Source: CAZHVS01 sp964536015 (GTDB taxonomy: Bacteria; Bacteroidota; Ignavibacteria; Ignavibacteriales; Ignavibacteriaceae). Taken from it: a stretch of DNA of 64,000 nucleotides. Position 1 is the first letter of the stretch, and the number at the start of each line of letters is the position of its first letter. Below, one piece after another: positions 1-7,973 of the stretch. The notes beneath the pieces were generated by a model. The model did not search any database and was not told where the DNA came from. It saw only the letters and a program-made list of their open reading frames with translations. The position numbers and the translations under genes are program-made. The stretch spans positions 1 through 64,000 of the forward strand of contig CAZHVS010000008.1 of assembly GCA_964536015.1 (NCBI GenBank). The letters run 5' to 3'.

Positions 1-3000
1 ATCGCAGTTGGTTTGAAAAACTTTGGAATGATGAGGAAACGATCGAATGGACTGAGCAATTCAAAATTGAAATACTTGGATTAAGCAAGTTTGGCAACCT
101 CAGTTACTCTCCCTTCGAATTGTATATCAAAATACTTTATGAAATTTATGGTGATGACATTGAGATTGAAGAAAAGTTAAAATCTTCGGAATTCTTTGAG
201 TCAAGAGTAGATTTAACCCTTTTTCAAGAGGAAAGCTTAAATAAAGTTTTAGCTCGTTTATTTAATCCTAAAGTCGGTATGTGTTTATTAGCTGACAGCG
301 TTGGGTTAGGTAAATCTTATATTGCTCGAAAGGTATTAGAAAAAATAGGCTACCACGGAAGACAGAATGTTTTAATTATTTGCCCGGCTTCATTAAGGGA
401 GGATTGGGAAAACCATCTTAAAGAAATTACTCTTAACGCACCTATTAATTCTATCACTGAATTTGCTCTGGAAGATAGCTTTGAAAGAATTAAAAATGAT
501 TTGATGCTTCGTAAACTTAAATCCAAACGCAATAATGCAATTGAATTATTGGTAATCGATGAAAGCCACAACCTTAAAACGCAAGCAAGTAAATCATTCC
601 GTCATCTTTTAGAATTACTTACTGATAAAGATTATTGTGAACAATATCCAAAAGTCTTGATGCTAACTGCAACTCCGGTAAACAATGGGATTAAAGACTT
701 AGCAAACCAGATATTACTTGCAAAAGGTGGTAACGATAAATTCTTTTCATCGTTTGGTATTGAAAGTATATTTAACTTTTTTAGAACAACACAAAGTGAA
801 TTTCGTAGAATCGGTTCTGAAGAAGTATTTTCAGAACTCTATCCAATTCTTAATCGTATTATGGTTAAGCGTACAAAGCATCAAGTTAAAAAAGATTTTC
901 CGGATGCTACTTTAAACGGTGCTAAAATAATCTTTCCTGAAGAAAAACTTGAGAATGTTCTTTATGAATTAGACAGTAAAAAAATCCGCAAAGTGATTAG
1001 TGATGAAATCAATTTATTAGAAAGTTCAAAATCAAAACTCTTTAAACATTTTACTAATGAATTGACAGATGAGGATGAACTCGTAGAAGATAAGATCGGG
1101 CTTGAAGAATTCTTCAAATTAAAAAAGGAAACCGTAAAAAAACATCAAACCGAGTATGAGTCTGTTTTCCATTTTATTGATAGAGCGATTAAAGGTCTAA
1201 AGCTCGTTCCTTATAGTTACTTAACGGAAAAACTTCAAAAAACATTGGAAGAGGAATCACAAGCTAATTCAAGAAAGAATTTGACCGGCGTTATGAAGGT
1301 TACATTGTTTAAGTCTTTTGATTCATCAATATTTACGTTCAAGAAAAGGATTTCAAGATATTCTGACTACCTTGCACAGTTTGAAAAATTATTCTTTGAA
1401 GAAAAAATCCTGGTAAAACCAGCAATTATAACCAAAGCACTTAACAGGCAAGAAGATGAACCAGACGAAGATTTAATTGATTTGATTTATGAAGAAATTG
1501 AAAAATTTAATGAACGTCAGAATCATAAAGAAGAAAATTTAGAAAAAGTTCCGAAGGGATGGATTCCCACATTCGTTGAAATAAATCTAAATGATTATAA
1601 TACCACAAACATTAAAAATTTCATTAATCAAGACAAAGAAATCATTGAGCTAATAAATAAAGTTCTTTCATCTGTTACTGAAGACACTAAACTTATTCGT
1701 TTAAAAGAACTACTTCGTACTCTTAAAGGGAGCAAAGTTCTGATTTTCTCTTACTTTGCCACTACTGTTGATTATCTGAAACAAGAGTTAAATTCTGAAT
1801 TCTTAAATTCAATTGATATAGCATCAGATGAAATTGCTTTCCTTAAAAGTAAAACGGGAAAGTACAAGTCAGCTTATGTAAAGCGATTTGCACCGAAGGC
1901 ACAAAACCAAACAGTTATAAATGGTTTGGTTAACGGCGAGAAAGAAATTAAACTGCTTTGTTCAACGGATGTACTAAGTGAAGGTCAAAACCTTCAGGAT
2001 TGCGGTATTATAATTAACTATGATTTGCACTGGAATCCAGTTAAAATGGTTCAGCGTAATGGTCGTATAAATCGTCTCGGTTCTGCTTTTGAGCAAGTAA
2101 AAATTTATAATTTCCGTCCTGAAGATCAGCTTGACAAATTCCTTCGTTTGATGTTAAAGCTGCAAGAGAAAATCCAAGTTATTGGTGCGAGTGTTGGACT
2201 TGACAGCAGTGTACTAGGTGAAAATATAACTCCGAAACAATTTGGATTAATAGAAAACATATACAGCGATGATCCTGAAAAACAAAAACAAGCCATAGAA
2301 TCACTTGAAAGAGAAAATGATTTAGCGTTTGATGAAGTCTTTGAAAATGATCTCCGTATATTTATGCGTAAAGCATCAGACGAAGAAAAAGAAAGAATCA
2401 GAAATCTTAACCTTGAAAAATGGTGTGAATTAAATAAGCTATCCAATAAAGAAAAACTGCTTATCTTCAATATTGCAAAAGGGGAATTCCGATTTATCAA
2501 AGAAGAAGTGAATAAAGTTGCTGAAGAAAAGAATCATCTTAAAGCACTCACTTTAATTCGCAGCTTTGATAAAGAACGCCAGGTTGTAAAGCTTTCCGAC
2601 AATGAAATTTCAGATAGTAAAGAATTAGCAAAGAAGTTTTTCGATGCTGAAAAATCTTATCAACTTGCAATGGATTTTGAAGATCTTTCAGACTTCCAGG
2701 GTGTACGTAAAACCGGAGGTGCAGCTTCGCTTTCTTCATACAAAGAAGAATTGTTATTACTTTTAAATGAAAACCTTGATCGGTATTCAACTGATAACAT
2801 TAACAGAATGAGAATACTATTATCGCGTCAGAATTATTTGCCACTTGAAAATCGTTTAAGAAATTTTGTTCGCAGAAATAATGGCAAAGTCTCAATTGAC
2901 TTTCTGGATAATCTTGCAATTATCAGCAATCACTTATTGAATAATGATAAACCTGAAACCTTGCCTGAACCAATATTCTGGTATGGATATTATGGAAACT

Positions 3001-3002
3001 AA
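1..3002 (+). CDS. SNF2/superfamily 2 helicase of a defence-type locus, 5' end outside window
   Basis: The reading frame is open from base 3, so the gene begins before the window and the TTG at base 120 is internal. The roughly 39 upstream codons (starting RSWFEKLWND) read as normal protein and resemble the segment that follows a phospholipase D nuclease domain in PLD-helicase fusions; that domain would lie off-window, so this is inference. Helicase motifs are clear: Walker A DSVGLGKS from about base 294, DESH at 558, LTATPVNN at 663, and motif VI QRNGRINRLG at 2052. Between them lies a long charged helical region. It probably translocates on or remodels DNA in partnership with the methyltransferase two genes downstream, as in restriction-like systems such as DISARM. 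Exact system type is not established. Confidence 0.85.
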   Translation, partial: RSWFEKLWNDEETIEWTEQFKIEILGLSKFGNLSYSPFELYIKILYEIYGDDIEIEEKLKSSEFFESRVDLTLFQEESLNKVLARLFNPKVGMCLLADSVGLGKSYIARKVLEKIGYHGRQNVLIICPASLREDWENHLKEITLNAPINSITEFALEDSFERIKNDLMLRKLKSKRNNAIELLVIDESHNLKTQASKSFRHLLELLTDKDYCEQYPKVLMLTATPVNNGIKDLANQILLAKGGNDKFFSSFGIESIFNFFRTTQSEFRRIGSEEVFSELYPILNRIMVKRTKHQVKKDFPDATLNGAKIIFPEEKLENVLYELDSKKIRKVISDEINLLESSKSKLFKHFTNELTDEDELVEDKIGLEEFFKLKKETVKKHQTEYESVFHFIDRAIKGLKLVPYSYLTEKLQKTLEEESQANSRKNLTGVMKVTLFKSFDSSIFTFKKRISRYSDYLAQFEKLFFEEKILVKPAIITKALNRQEDEPDEDLIDLIYEEIEKFNERQNHKEENLEKVPKGWIPTFVEINLNDYNTTNIKNFINQDKEIIELINKVLSSVTEDTKLIRLKELLRTLKGSKVLIFSYFATTVDYLKQELNSEFLNSIDIASDEIAFLKSKTGKYKSAYVKRFAPKAQNQTVINGLVNGEKEIKLLCSTDVLSEGQNLQDCGIIINYDLHWNPVKMVQRNGRINRLGSAFEQVKIYNFRPEDQLDKFLRLMLKLQEKIQVIGASVGLDSSVLGENITPKQFGLIENIYSDDPEKQKQAIESLERENDLAFDEVFENDLRIFMRKASDEEKERIRNLNLEKWCELNKLSNKEKLLIFNIAKGEFRFIKEEVNKVAEEKNHLKALTLIRSFDKERQVVKLSDNEISDSKELAKKFFDAEKSYQLAMDFEDLSDFQGVRKTGGAASLSSYKEELLLLLNENLDRYSTDNINRMRILLSRQNYLPLENRLRNFVRRNNGKVSIDFLDNLAIISNHLLNNDKPETLPEPIFWYGYYGN

Positions 3003-3070
3003 GGGAGCTGAACTAGAAGTTTAAAATATTTTCACCAATTTCTCTTCAATTAAATAAGTTAAGAAACTTT

Positions 3071-3139
3071 GACTATAATATTCTTTAGTCTAAGAAAACC
3101 AAATTTCCTTGACTAAGCTAAATTTTAATTCTAACTTTG
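3071..3139 (+). promoter_or_regulatory. Promoter and operator-like repeats of the fic gene
   Basis: TTG at 3109-3111, a 20-nt spacer and TAACTTTG at 3132-3139 match the Bacteroidetes-type promoter (about -33 TTG, -7 TAnnTTTG). Three copies of the pentamer GACTA surround it: direct at 3071, inverted (TAGTC) at 3086, and direct at 3111, the last overlapping the -33 element. Inverted half-sites over a promoter suggest a repressor operator, perhaps for the HTH of the Fic protein itself. Function is inferred from pattern only. Confidence 0.5.
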
Positions 3140-3178
3140 CAATGAAATAATTGATTTTTAAGGCAATTTATTAAAAAA

Positions 3179-4315
3179 ATGGATATAAAAGAGTTTAAAG
3201 CCGGTACATTTAAACCGCAGTATAATTATAAAAGTTTTGCACCAACCAAAGTCAATATCGAATGGATTGTAAGCAATCCGCAAGTAAATAAACTATTGGA
3301 AGAAGCCAATCTAAAACTGGGTGAGTTGAACGCTTTTTCTGAGATTGTACCCGATGTTGACTTATTCATAAGAATGCATGTAGTGAAAGAAGCTACATCT
3401 TCAAGCAGAATTGAAGGTACTCAAACAAATATTGAAGAAGCGGTTTTAAGAGAGAAAGATATTTCAAATGAGAAAAAGGATGATTGGCGTGAAGTTCAAA
3501 ATTATATTAACGCAATGAACGATGCTATAAGTAGCTTGCAAAATCTTCCTATATCCACGCGTTTAATTAAGTTAGCCCATAAGATATTATTGCAATCTGT
3601 CCGTGGAAAAAATAAAATGCCAGGAGAATACCGCACAAGTCAGAATTGGATTGGCGGTGCGACGATAAACGATGCTGTTTTTGTGCCACCACATTTTTCT
3701 GAACTGCCAGAATTATTGAGTGATCTAGAGAATTTTTTGAATAATAATTCAATTAATGTTCCTCATTTAATTAAGATTGGCATTGCCCATTATCAATTTG
3801 AAACCATACATCCATTCCTTGACGGCAATGGAAGAGTAGGTCGTTTACTGATTACATTATATCTTGTCGCAAATAAAATATTATCCAAACCAACATTATA
3901 TCTCTCTGATTTTTTTGAAAAAAACAGACAACTATATTATGATAACTTAACAGTTGTAAGAACTAAAAATGATCTTACCCAATGGATAAAATTTTTCCTT
4001 ACAGGTGTAATTCAAACATCAAAAAATGGTATCAACACTTTCCAAAAAATTTTACAACTAAGGACAGAAATCGAAGAAAGAAAAATTGTTAAAATGGGGA
4101 AAAGAATTCCTTTAGCTAAAAAAGTAATTTACTATTTGTATAAGTATCCAATAGTAAATCCCGGATATCTAGTTGATGAGTTTGGTATTTCAAAACAAAC
4201 TGCTAATTCTATGATTCACGATCTGGTTAAATTAAAAATCCTTACAGAAATAACTGGTCAGAAAAGGAATCGTCTTTTTGTTTTTCAAGACTACATCAAT
4301 CTTTTTAAAGGTTAA
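3179..4315 (+). CDS. Fic family protein with Fic_N and C-terminal winged HTH
   Basis: Fic enzymes transfer AMP (or other phosphate-containing groups) from nucleotides to target hydroxyls. The catalytic motif HPFLDGNGRVGR is complete at residues 211-222, so the enzyme looks active. An N-terminal self-inhibitory motif of the form S-x-x-x-E-G is present at residues 75-80 (SSRIEG), which classes it as an internally inhibited (class II) Fic protein. The last ~70 residues look like a winged helix that could bind DNA. It lies between the helicase and the methyltransferase and ends 5 bp before the latter, so it is probably cotranscribed with it. It has its own upstream promoter. Whether it is a regulator or a toxin of the defence locus is unknown. 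Confidence 0.9.
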   Translation: MDIKEFKAGTFKPQYNYKSFAPTKVNIEWIVSNPQVNKLLEEANLKLGELNAFSEIVPDVDLFIRMHVVKEATSSSRIEGTQTNIEEAVLREKDISNEKKDDWREVQNYINAMNDAISSLQNLPISTRLIKLAHKILLQSVRGKNKMPGEYRTSQNWIGGATINDAVFVPPHFSELPELLSDLENFLNNNSINVPHLIKIGIAHYQFETIHPFLDGNGRVGRLLITLYLVANKILSKPTLYLSDFFEKNRQLYYDNLTVVRTKNDLTQWIKFFLTGVIQTSKNGINTFQKILQLRTEIEERKIVKMGKRIPLAKKVIYYLYKYPIVNPGYLVDEFGISKQTANSMIHDLVKLKILTEITGQKRNRLFVFQDYINLFKG

Positions 4316-4320
4316 CTATT

Positions 4321-7300
4321 ATGTCACTAAGAAACCTTGTAGAAAACAAAGACAAATTAGATTATAAAGCACTTACAACTTCACTTATTAATGAATTTGG
4401 GATTACAGATGCTATTACTTGGGATGCAGTAATTCCAGCGAATGTTCAGCAAAATTTATTTGGTGGTGAAACTCTTAGACTATTTTCTGATCACCCGAAC
4501 TTTGCTACTCAAAAAGATATCCGTACAATTCTTCTTAAAAAAGGGCAGACATCTCAACTGCTCATTCTTTTTGCTAAATTAAAAGATGAGAAGCTTTCCA
4601 AACAAAACATTGAAAAAGTAACCAAAAAATTTATCGGTGGTTCTGCTGCAGAAAGATATGTTGTTTGGTTTATAGGTAATCCGTCGAACACTGAATTTAA
4701 AGTTGTACTTTCTGGTAAAGAAGGGAAGAAGATTGTACTAAAGACTCTTCCGTTTGGCATTAATCAGCCGTACTATAAAACTTATGATTTTATTCTTGAG
4801 GAAGTACATAAAAAAGTTTCACACTTTTTTGTTGAACCAAATGAATTATGGAAGGCACTCTGGAAATCGTTCGACATTTCTGTTGTTAATAAGAAATTCT
4901 ATCTTGATATAAAATCTGCTTTCGATTCACTGATAAATGATGAAATATTCAAGGGTTCAATAAGAATTGAAGAAGCCCGAAAGCAATTTGCAGTTCGCTT
5001 AATCGGAAGATTAATTTTTAGCTGGTTCTTAAAAAAGAAGGGTATTATCCAGGAAAATGTTCTTTCATCTTCTGCTGTTAATAAATATGAAAATTACTAT
5101 CTGGAATTTCTGGAAAAATTATTCTTTGAAGTATTCAACACACCTCAAAAAGAAAGAGGAAAACTTCCTGATGAAATTAAAGATTATCCCTTCCTGAACG
5201 GTGGTTTGTTTGAGTCTCAAATTGGAGATTACGGAGATTATCAGGGCAAAGTTTTTATTCAGAATGATTGGTTTGAAAATCTGTTTAAGAACACACTTGA
5301 AAAATATAATTTTACAATTGATGAAAATACTTCTTCAAGCTCTGAAATTGCCATTGATCCGGAAATGCTCGGTCGGATATTTGAAAACTTATTGGCAGAG
5401 CAAAATCCGGAGACACAGGAATCTGCACGTAAATCAACAGGTTCTTATTACACGCCCCGTGAAATAGTTGATTATATGGTTGAGCAAAGTATCTCTGAAT
5501 ATTTAAAGACCAATGTCACCCTGAGCTTGTCGAAGGGTGACGATTCTGCACTCAATCCAGCGTCTCTTTCCCAAGCCATAGAGGACTTCGTTCACACAGA
5601 AGAATTTCCTGATACACTAAAACCATATTCCACACAAATACTTGAGAAACTTAATGCAGTAAAAGTGCTCGATCCTGCCTGCGGCTCAGGTGCTTTTCCA
5701 ATTGGAATGCTTCAAAAACTTATAGCATTAAAACTACAAATTAAACCCCACCCAACCCTCCCCTTTGGTAAAGGGGAGGGCAAGGGAGGTGTTTACGATT
5801 TAAAACTGCAGACAATCCTCAACTCCATTTACGGCTGCGACATTCAACCAATGGCAGTAGAACTTTCCCGATTACGCTGCTGGTTAAGTTTAATTATTGA
5901 TGAGGATGTAGATAAGAAAAAAGATAATTGGGGAATTGCCAATCTTCCTAATCTTGATTTTAAGTTTGTTTGTGTTAATACTTTGATTGGATTGCCAAAA
6001 ATGGTAGAGGATTCACTCGGTACTTCTGCCGATGATTTTGAAAAACTAAAACAACTGCGTGAAGAATTCTTTACTGCTTCTGCAAAACGAAAATTGCAAA
6101 TAGAAAAAGAATTTAAAACTCTTCAAGGTTCTATTGCTGAAAAGCAGAGAGAATGGTCAACAAAAAACACTGAAGCTGTTACAATGCTTATCAATTGGAA
6201 TCCATTCAAAGTTGAAAAAACTGATTGGTTCGATCCGTTTTGGATGTTTGGGATAAAAGAAGGATTTGATTCTGTTATTGGAAATCCACCTTACATTCAA
6301 CTGCAAAAAGCTTTTAACAATAAGATAAAATATGCTGATTTGTACAAAAACCAGAACTACAAAACATTTGACAGAACCGGCGATATTTATTGTCTCTTTT
6401 ACGAAAAAGGGATTCAATTATTAAAAGAAAATGGTTTGCTTACTTACATCACATCAAACAAATGGATGCGTGCGGGTTATGGAGAAAAGCTGCGGGAATT
6501 TTTTACGAAACACAATCCTTTGCAGCTTGTTGATTTAGGTCCCGGAGTTTTTGAAAATGCAACCGTTGATACAAATATATTGATAATACAAAAATGCCCC
6601 TCCAGCATCCCTGCTGGAGTTTCATCCCGAAGCAAGGACGCTTCGGCTACTTTGGCTGTTACTCTGCAAAAAGAAGATAAAGAGGATATTGCCAAAGCTT
6701 TGAATGAAAAAGGTGTTTTACTTACCAAACTAACAAAAGATGCCTGGTTTATTGGCTCTGATGCAGAACAAAAATTAAAAGTGAAAATTGAAAAGATTGG
6801 TAAACCGCTTAAAGACTGGGATGTGAAAATTTATCGTGGCGTATTAACCGGCTTAAACGAAGCATTTATAATAGATACCGAAAAACGAAACGAGATATTA
6901 GCAAATTGCAGTGTAGCCGAATCGTCCCGATTAAAAAGTAATGTAGTTGAAGCGTCCCGCTTCGCTGGAAAGACGGAACGTGAACGCACCGAAGAAATTA
7001 TCAAACCAATTTTGCGTGGAAGAGACATCAAACGCTATCATTACGAATGGGCGGGCTTGTGGGTGATAGGTACATTTCCAGCATTACATTTAGATATTGA
7101 AAAATATCCTGCATTGAAAAAATTCTTTTTAGATAACTTTGACATCAGACAGTTAGAGCAATCTGGGAAAAAATATCCTCATTTAGGTTTTAATGGTCGC
7201 AAAAAAACGGGAAACAAATGGTTTGAAACTCAAGACCAAATAGCCTACTTCCCTGAGTTTGAGAAGGAGAAGGTGGTGTGGGCTGAAACTGATGATAAAT

Positions 7301-7728
7301 TAAATACTGTGATAGCACCGAGAGAAATGTATTTACAAAAAACTTGCTTTATGATAATATCAAATATAACCAAATTATTAAATGGTTTATTAAATTCTAA
7401 AACATCACAATGGTATATAAGAAGTAAGAGTTCAATTCTTGGACAAAAAGGTATGTCCTTAACAAAAGAATCTGTAAAAGATATTCCTCTTCCAGCGATC
7501 ACTCATCTAAACCAGCCGATAGTTCATAGAATAGAATCCCTCGTTGACCAAATCCTTTCCGCCAAAAAACAAAACCCGCAAGCCGATACAAGCGAGCTGG
7601 AGCGGGAGATAGATGGGTTAGTGTATAAACTCTACAACCTCTCCTACGAGGAGGGAAAAATAATAGACCCGGAGATAGAGAAAATAATTTCAAAAGAAGA
7701 GTATGAAAAGTTTGAGATTAATAAATAA
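4321..7728 (+). CDS. Eco57I-type adenine-specific DNA methyltransferase
   Basis: A 1135-residue class I SAM-dependent methylase of the Eco57I/type IIG kind. The SAM-binding motif DPACGSGAF is at residues 451-459 and the catalytic NPPY at 655-658, typical of N6-adenine methylation. A TaqI-like target-recognition region and the usual tail (SELEREIDGLVYKLYNLSYEE) follow. The N-terminal ~380 residues show no nuclease motif I can recognise, so cleavage may depend on the helicase-linked subunit upstream. Four stretches of foreign-looking palindromic repeat (about residues 398-409, 476-491, 760-777 and 864-884) are inserted in frame in non-motif segments; they do not break the frame. Likely role: self-DNA modification in a restriction-like defence system. 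Confidence 0.9.
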   Translation: MSLRNLVENKDKLDYKALTTSLINEFGITDAITWDAVIPANVQQNLFGGETLRLFSDHPNFATQKDIRTILLKKGQTSQLLILFAKLKDEKLSKQNIEKVTKKFIGGSAAERYVVWFIGNPSNTEFKVVLSGKEGKKIVLKTLPFGINQPYYKTYDFILEEVHKKVSHFFVEPNELWKALWKSFDISVVNKKFYLDIKSAFDSLINDEIFKGSIRIEEARKQFAVRLIGRLIFSWFLKKKGIIQENVLSSSAVNKYENYYLEFLEKLFFEVFNTPQKERGKLPDEIKDYPFLNGGLFESQIGDYGDYQGKVFIQNDWFENLFKNTLEKYNFTIDENTSSSSEIAIDPEMLGRIFENLLAEQNPETQESARKSTGSYYTPREIVDYMVEQSISEYLKTNVTLSLSKGDDSALNPASLSQAIEDFVHTEEFPDTLKPYSTQILEKLNAVKVLDPACGSGAFPIGMLQKLIALKLQIKPHPTLPFGKGEGKGGVYDLKLQTILNSIYGCDIQPMAVELSRLRCWLSLIIDEDVDKKKDNWGIANLPNLDFKFVCVNTLIGLPKMVEDSLGTSADDFEKLKQLREEFFTASAKRKLQIEKEFKTLQGSIAEKQREWSTKNTEAVTMLINWNPFKVEKTDWFDPFWMFGIKEGFDSVIGNPPYIQLQKAFNNKIKYADLYKNQNYKTFDRTGDIYCLFYEKGIQLLKENGLLTYITSNKWMRAGYGEKLREFFTKHNPLQLVDLGPGVFENATVDTNILIIQKCPSSIPAGVSSRSKDASATLAVTLQKEDKEDIAKALNEKGVLLTKLTKDAWFIGSDAEQKLKVKIEKIGKPLKDWDVKIYRGVLTGLNEAFIIDTEKRNEILANCSVAESSRLKSNVVEASRFAGKTERERTEEIIKPILRGRDIKRYHYEWAGLWVIGTFPALHLDIEKYPALKKFFLDNFDIRQLEQSGKKYPHLGFNGRKKTGNKWFETQDQIAYFPEFEKEKVVWAETDDKLNTVIAPREMYLQKTCFMIISNITKLLNGLLNSKTSQWYIRSKSSILGQKGMSLTKESVKDIPLPAITHLNQPIVHRIESLVDQILSAKKQNPQADTSELEREIDGLVYKLYNLSYEEGKIIDPEIEKIISKEEYEKFEINK
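5514..5543. repeat. Palindromic repeat A inside the methylase CDS
   Basis: GTCACCC at 5515-5521 and GGGTGAC at 5535-5541 form a 7-bp stem around TGAGCTTGTCGAA. This is the CACCCTGAGC...GAAGGGTG element I recognise as a common dispersed repeat in Bacteroidetes-group genomes. It is read in frame as VTLSLSKGDD, just before the SAM-binding motif. Confidence 0.8.
5748..5793. repeat. Palindromic repeat B inside the methylase CDS
   Basis: CCCTCCCCTTT (5756-5766) and AAAGGGGAGGG (5770-5780) are a perfect 11-bp stem with a GGT loop, flanked by CACC and GGTGT. It is strikingly GC-rich against the AT-rich gene and is translated in frame as HPTLPFGKGEGKGGV. Confidence 0.85.
6599..6651. repeat. Palindromic repeat C (two hairpins) inside the methylase CDS
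   Basis: Two adjacent stems: CTCCAGC/GCTGGAG (6600-6606 with 6613-6619) and CCGAAGC/GCTTCGG (6627-6633 with 6640-6646). The second hairpin, read on the - strand, begins GTAGCCGAAGCGTCC and so belongs to the same family as repeat D but in the opposite orientation. The frame stays open (CPSSIPAGVSSRSKDASA). Confidence 0.8.
6912..6967. repeat. Palindromic repeat D (two tandem copies) inside the methylase CDS
   Basis: Two related units, GTAGCCGAATCGTCCCGATT (from 6913) and GTAGTTGAAGCGTCCCGCTT (from 6943), each hold a short hairpin: AATCG-TCC-CGATT and AAGCG-TCC-CGCTT. The stems differ by compensating changes (T-A against G-C). They are translated in frame as VAESSRL and VVEASRF in the target-recognition part of the protein. 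Confidence 0.8.
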
Positions 7729-7769
7729 AAACCTTTTCTTCACTCTATCTCTTGCCTGATTTTAAGAAC

Positions 7770-7820
7770 GTCACTTTCCACACGGAAACCCCTATTGTAA
7801 ATTTTTACAATGTCACTTTC
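7770..7820. repeat. Palindrome flanked by direct repeats, downstream of the island
   Basis: GTCACTTTC occurs twice (7770-7778 and 7812-7820). Between the copies lies the perfect 16-bp palindrome TTGTAAATTTTTACAA (7795-7810). The block sits between the methylase stop and the next gene, at the edge of the accessory region. It could be an operator, or a remnant of a mobile-element end; no transposase is nearby. The remaining ~150 bp before the next gene shows only a TATTTTTG (7903-7910) that could be a -7 promoter element. Confidence 0.5.
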
Positions 7821-7973
7821 TGGTTTAAATGGCACTCATCATAAATATAAAAAAAATGTTTTTCATCTGTGTTTTTATAACAGATTCATAAATAAACTAT
7901 CTTATTTTTGCAGTAAAGAAAAAATACTCTTTTAAATATTTCTCTTGTACAATCAATCTATTAAGGAAACTTT

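Noticed and set aside
120..122. TTG as start of the helicase
   Set aside because: The same frame is open and protein-like all the way to base 3, so the gene runs in from outside the window.
4321..7728. Methylase as a frameshifted pseudogene because of the repeats
   Set aside because: All four repeat tracts keep the frame, and the SAM, NPPY and C-terminal motifs are complete.
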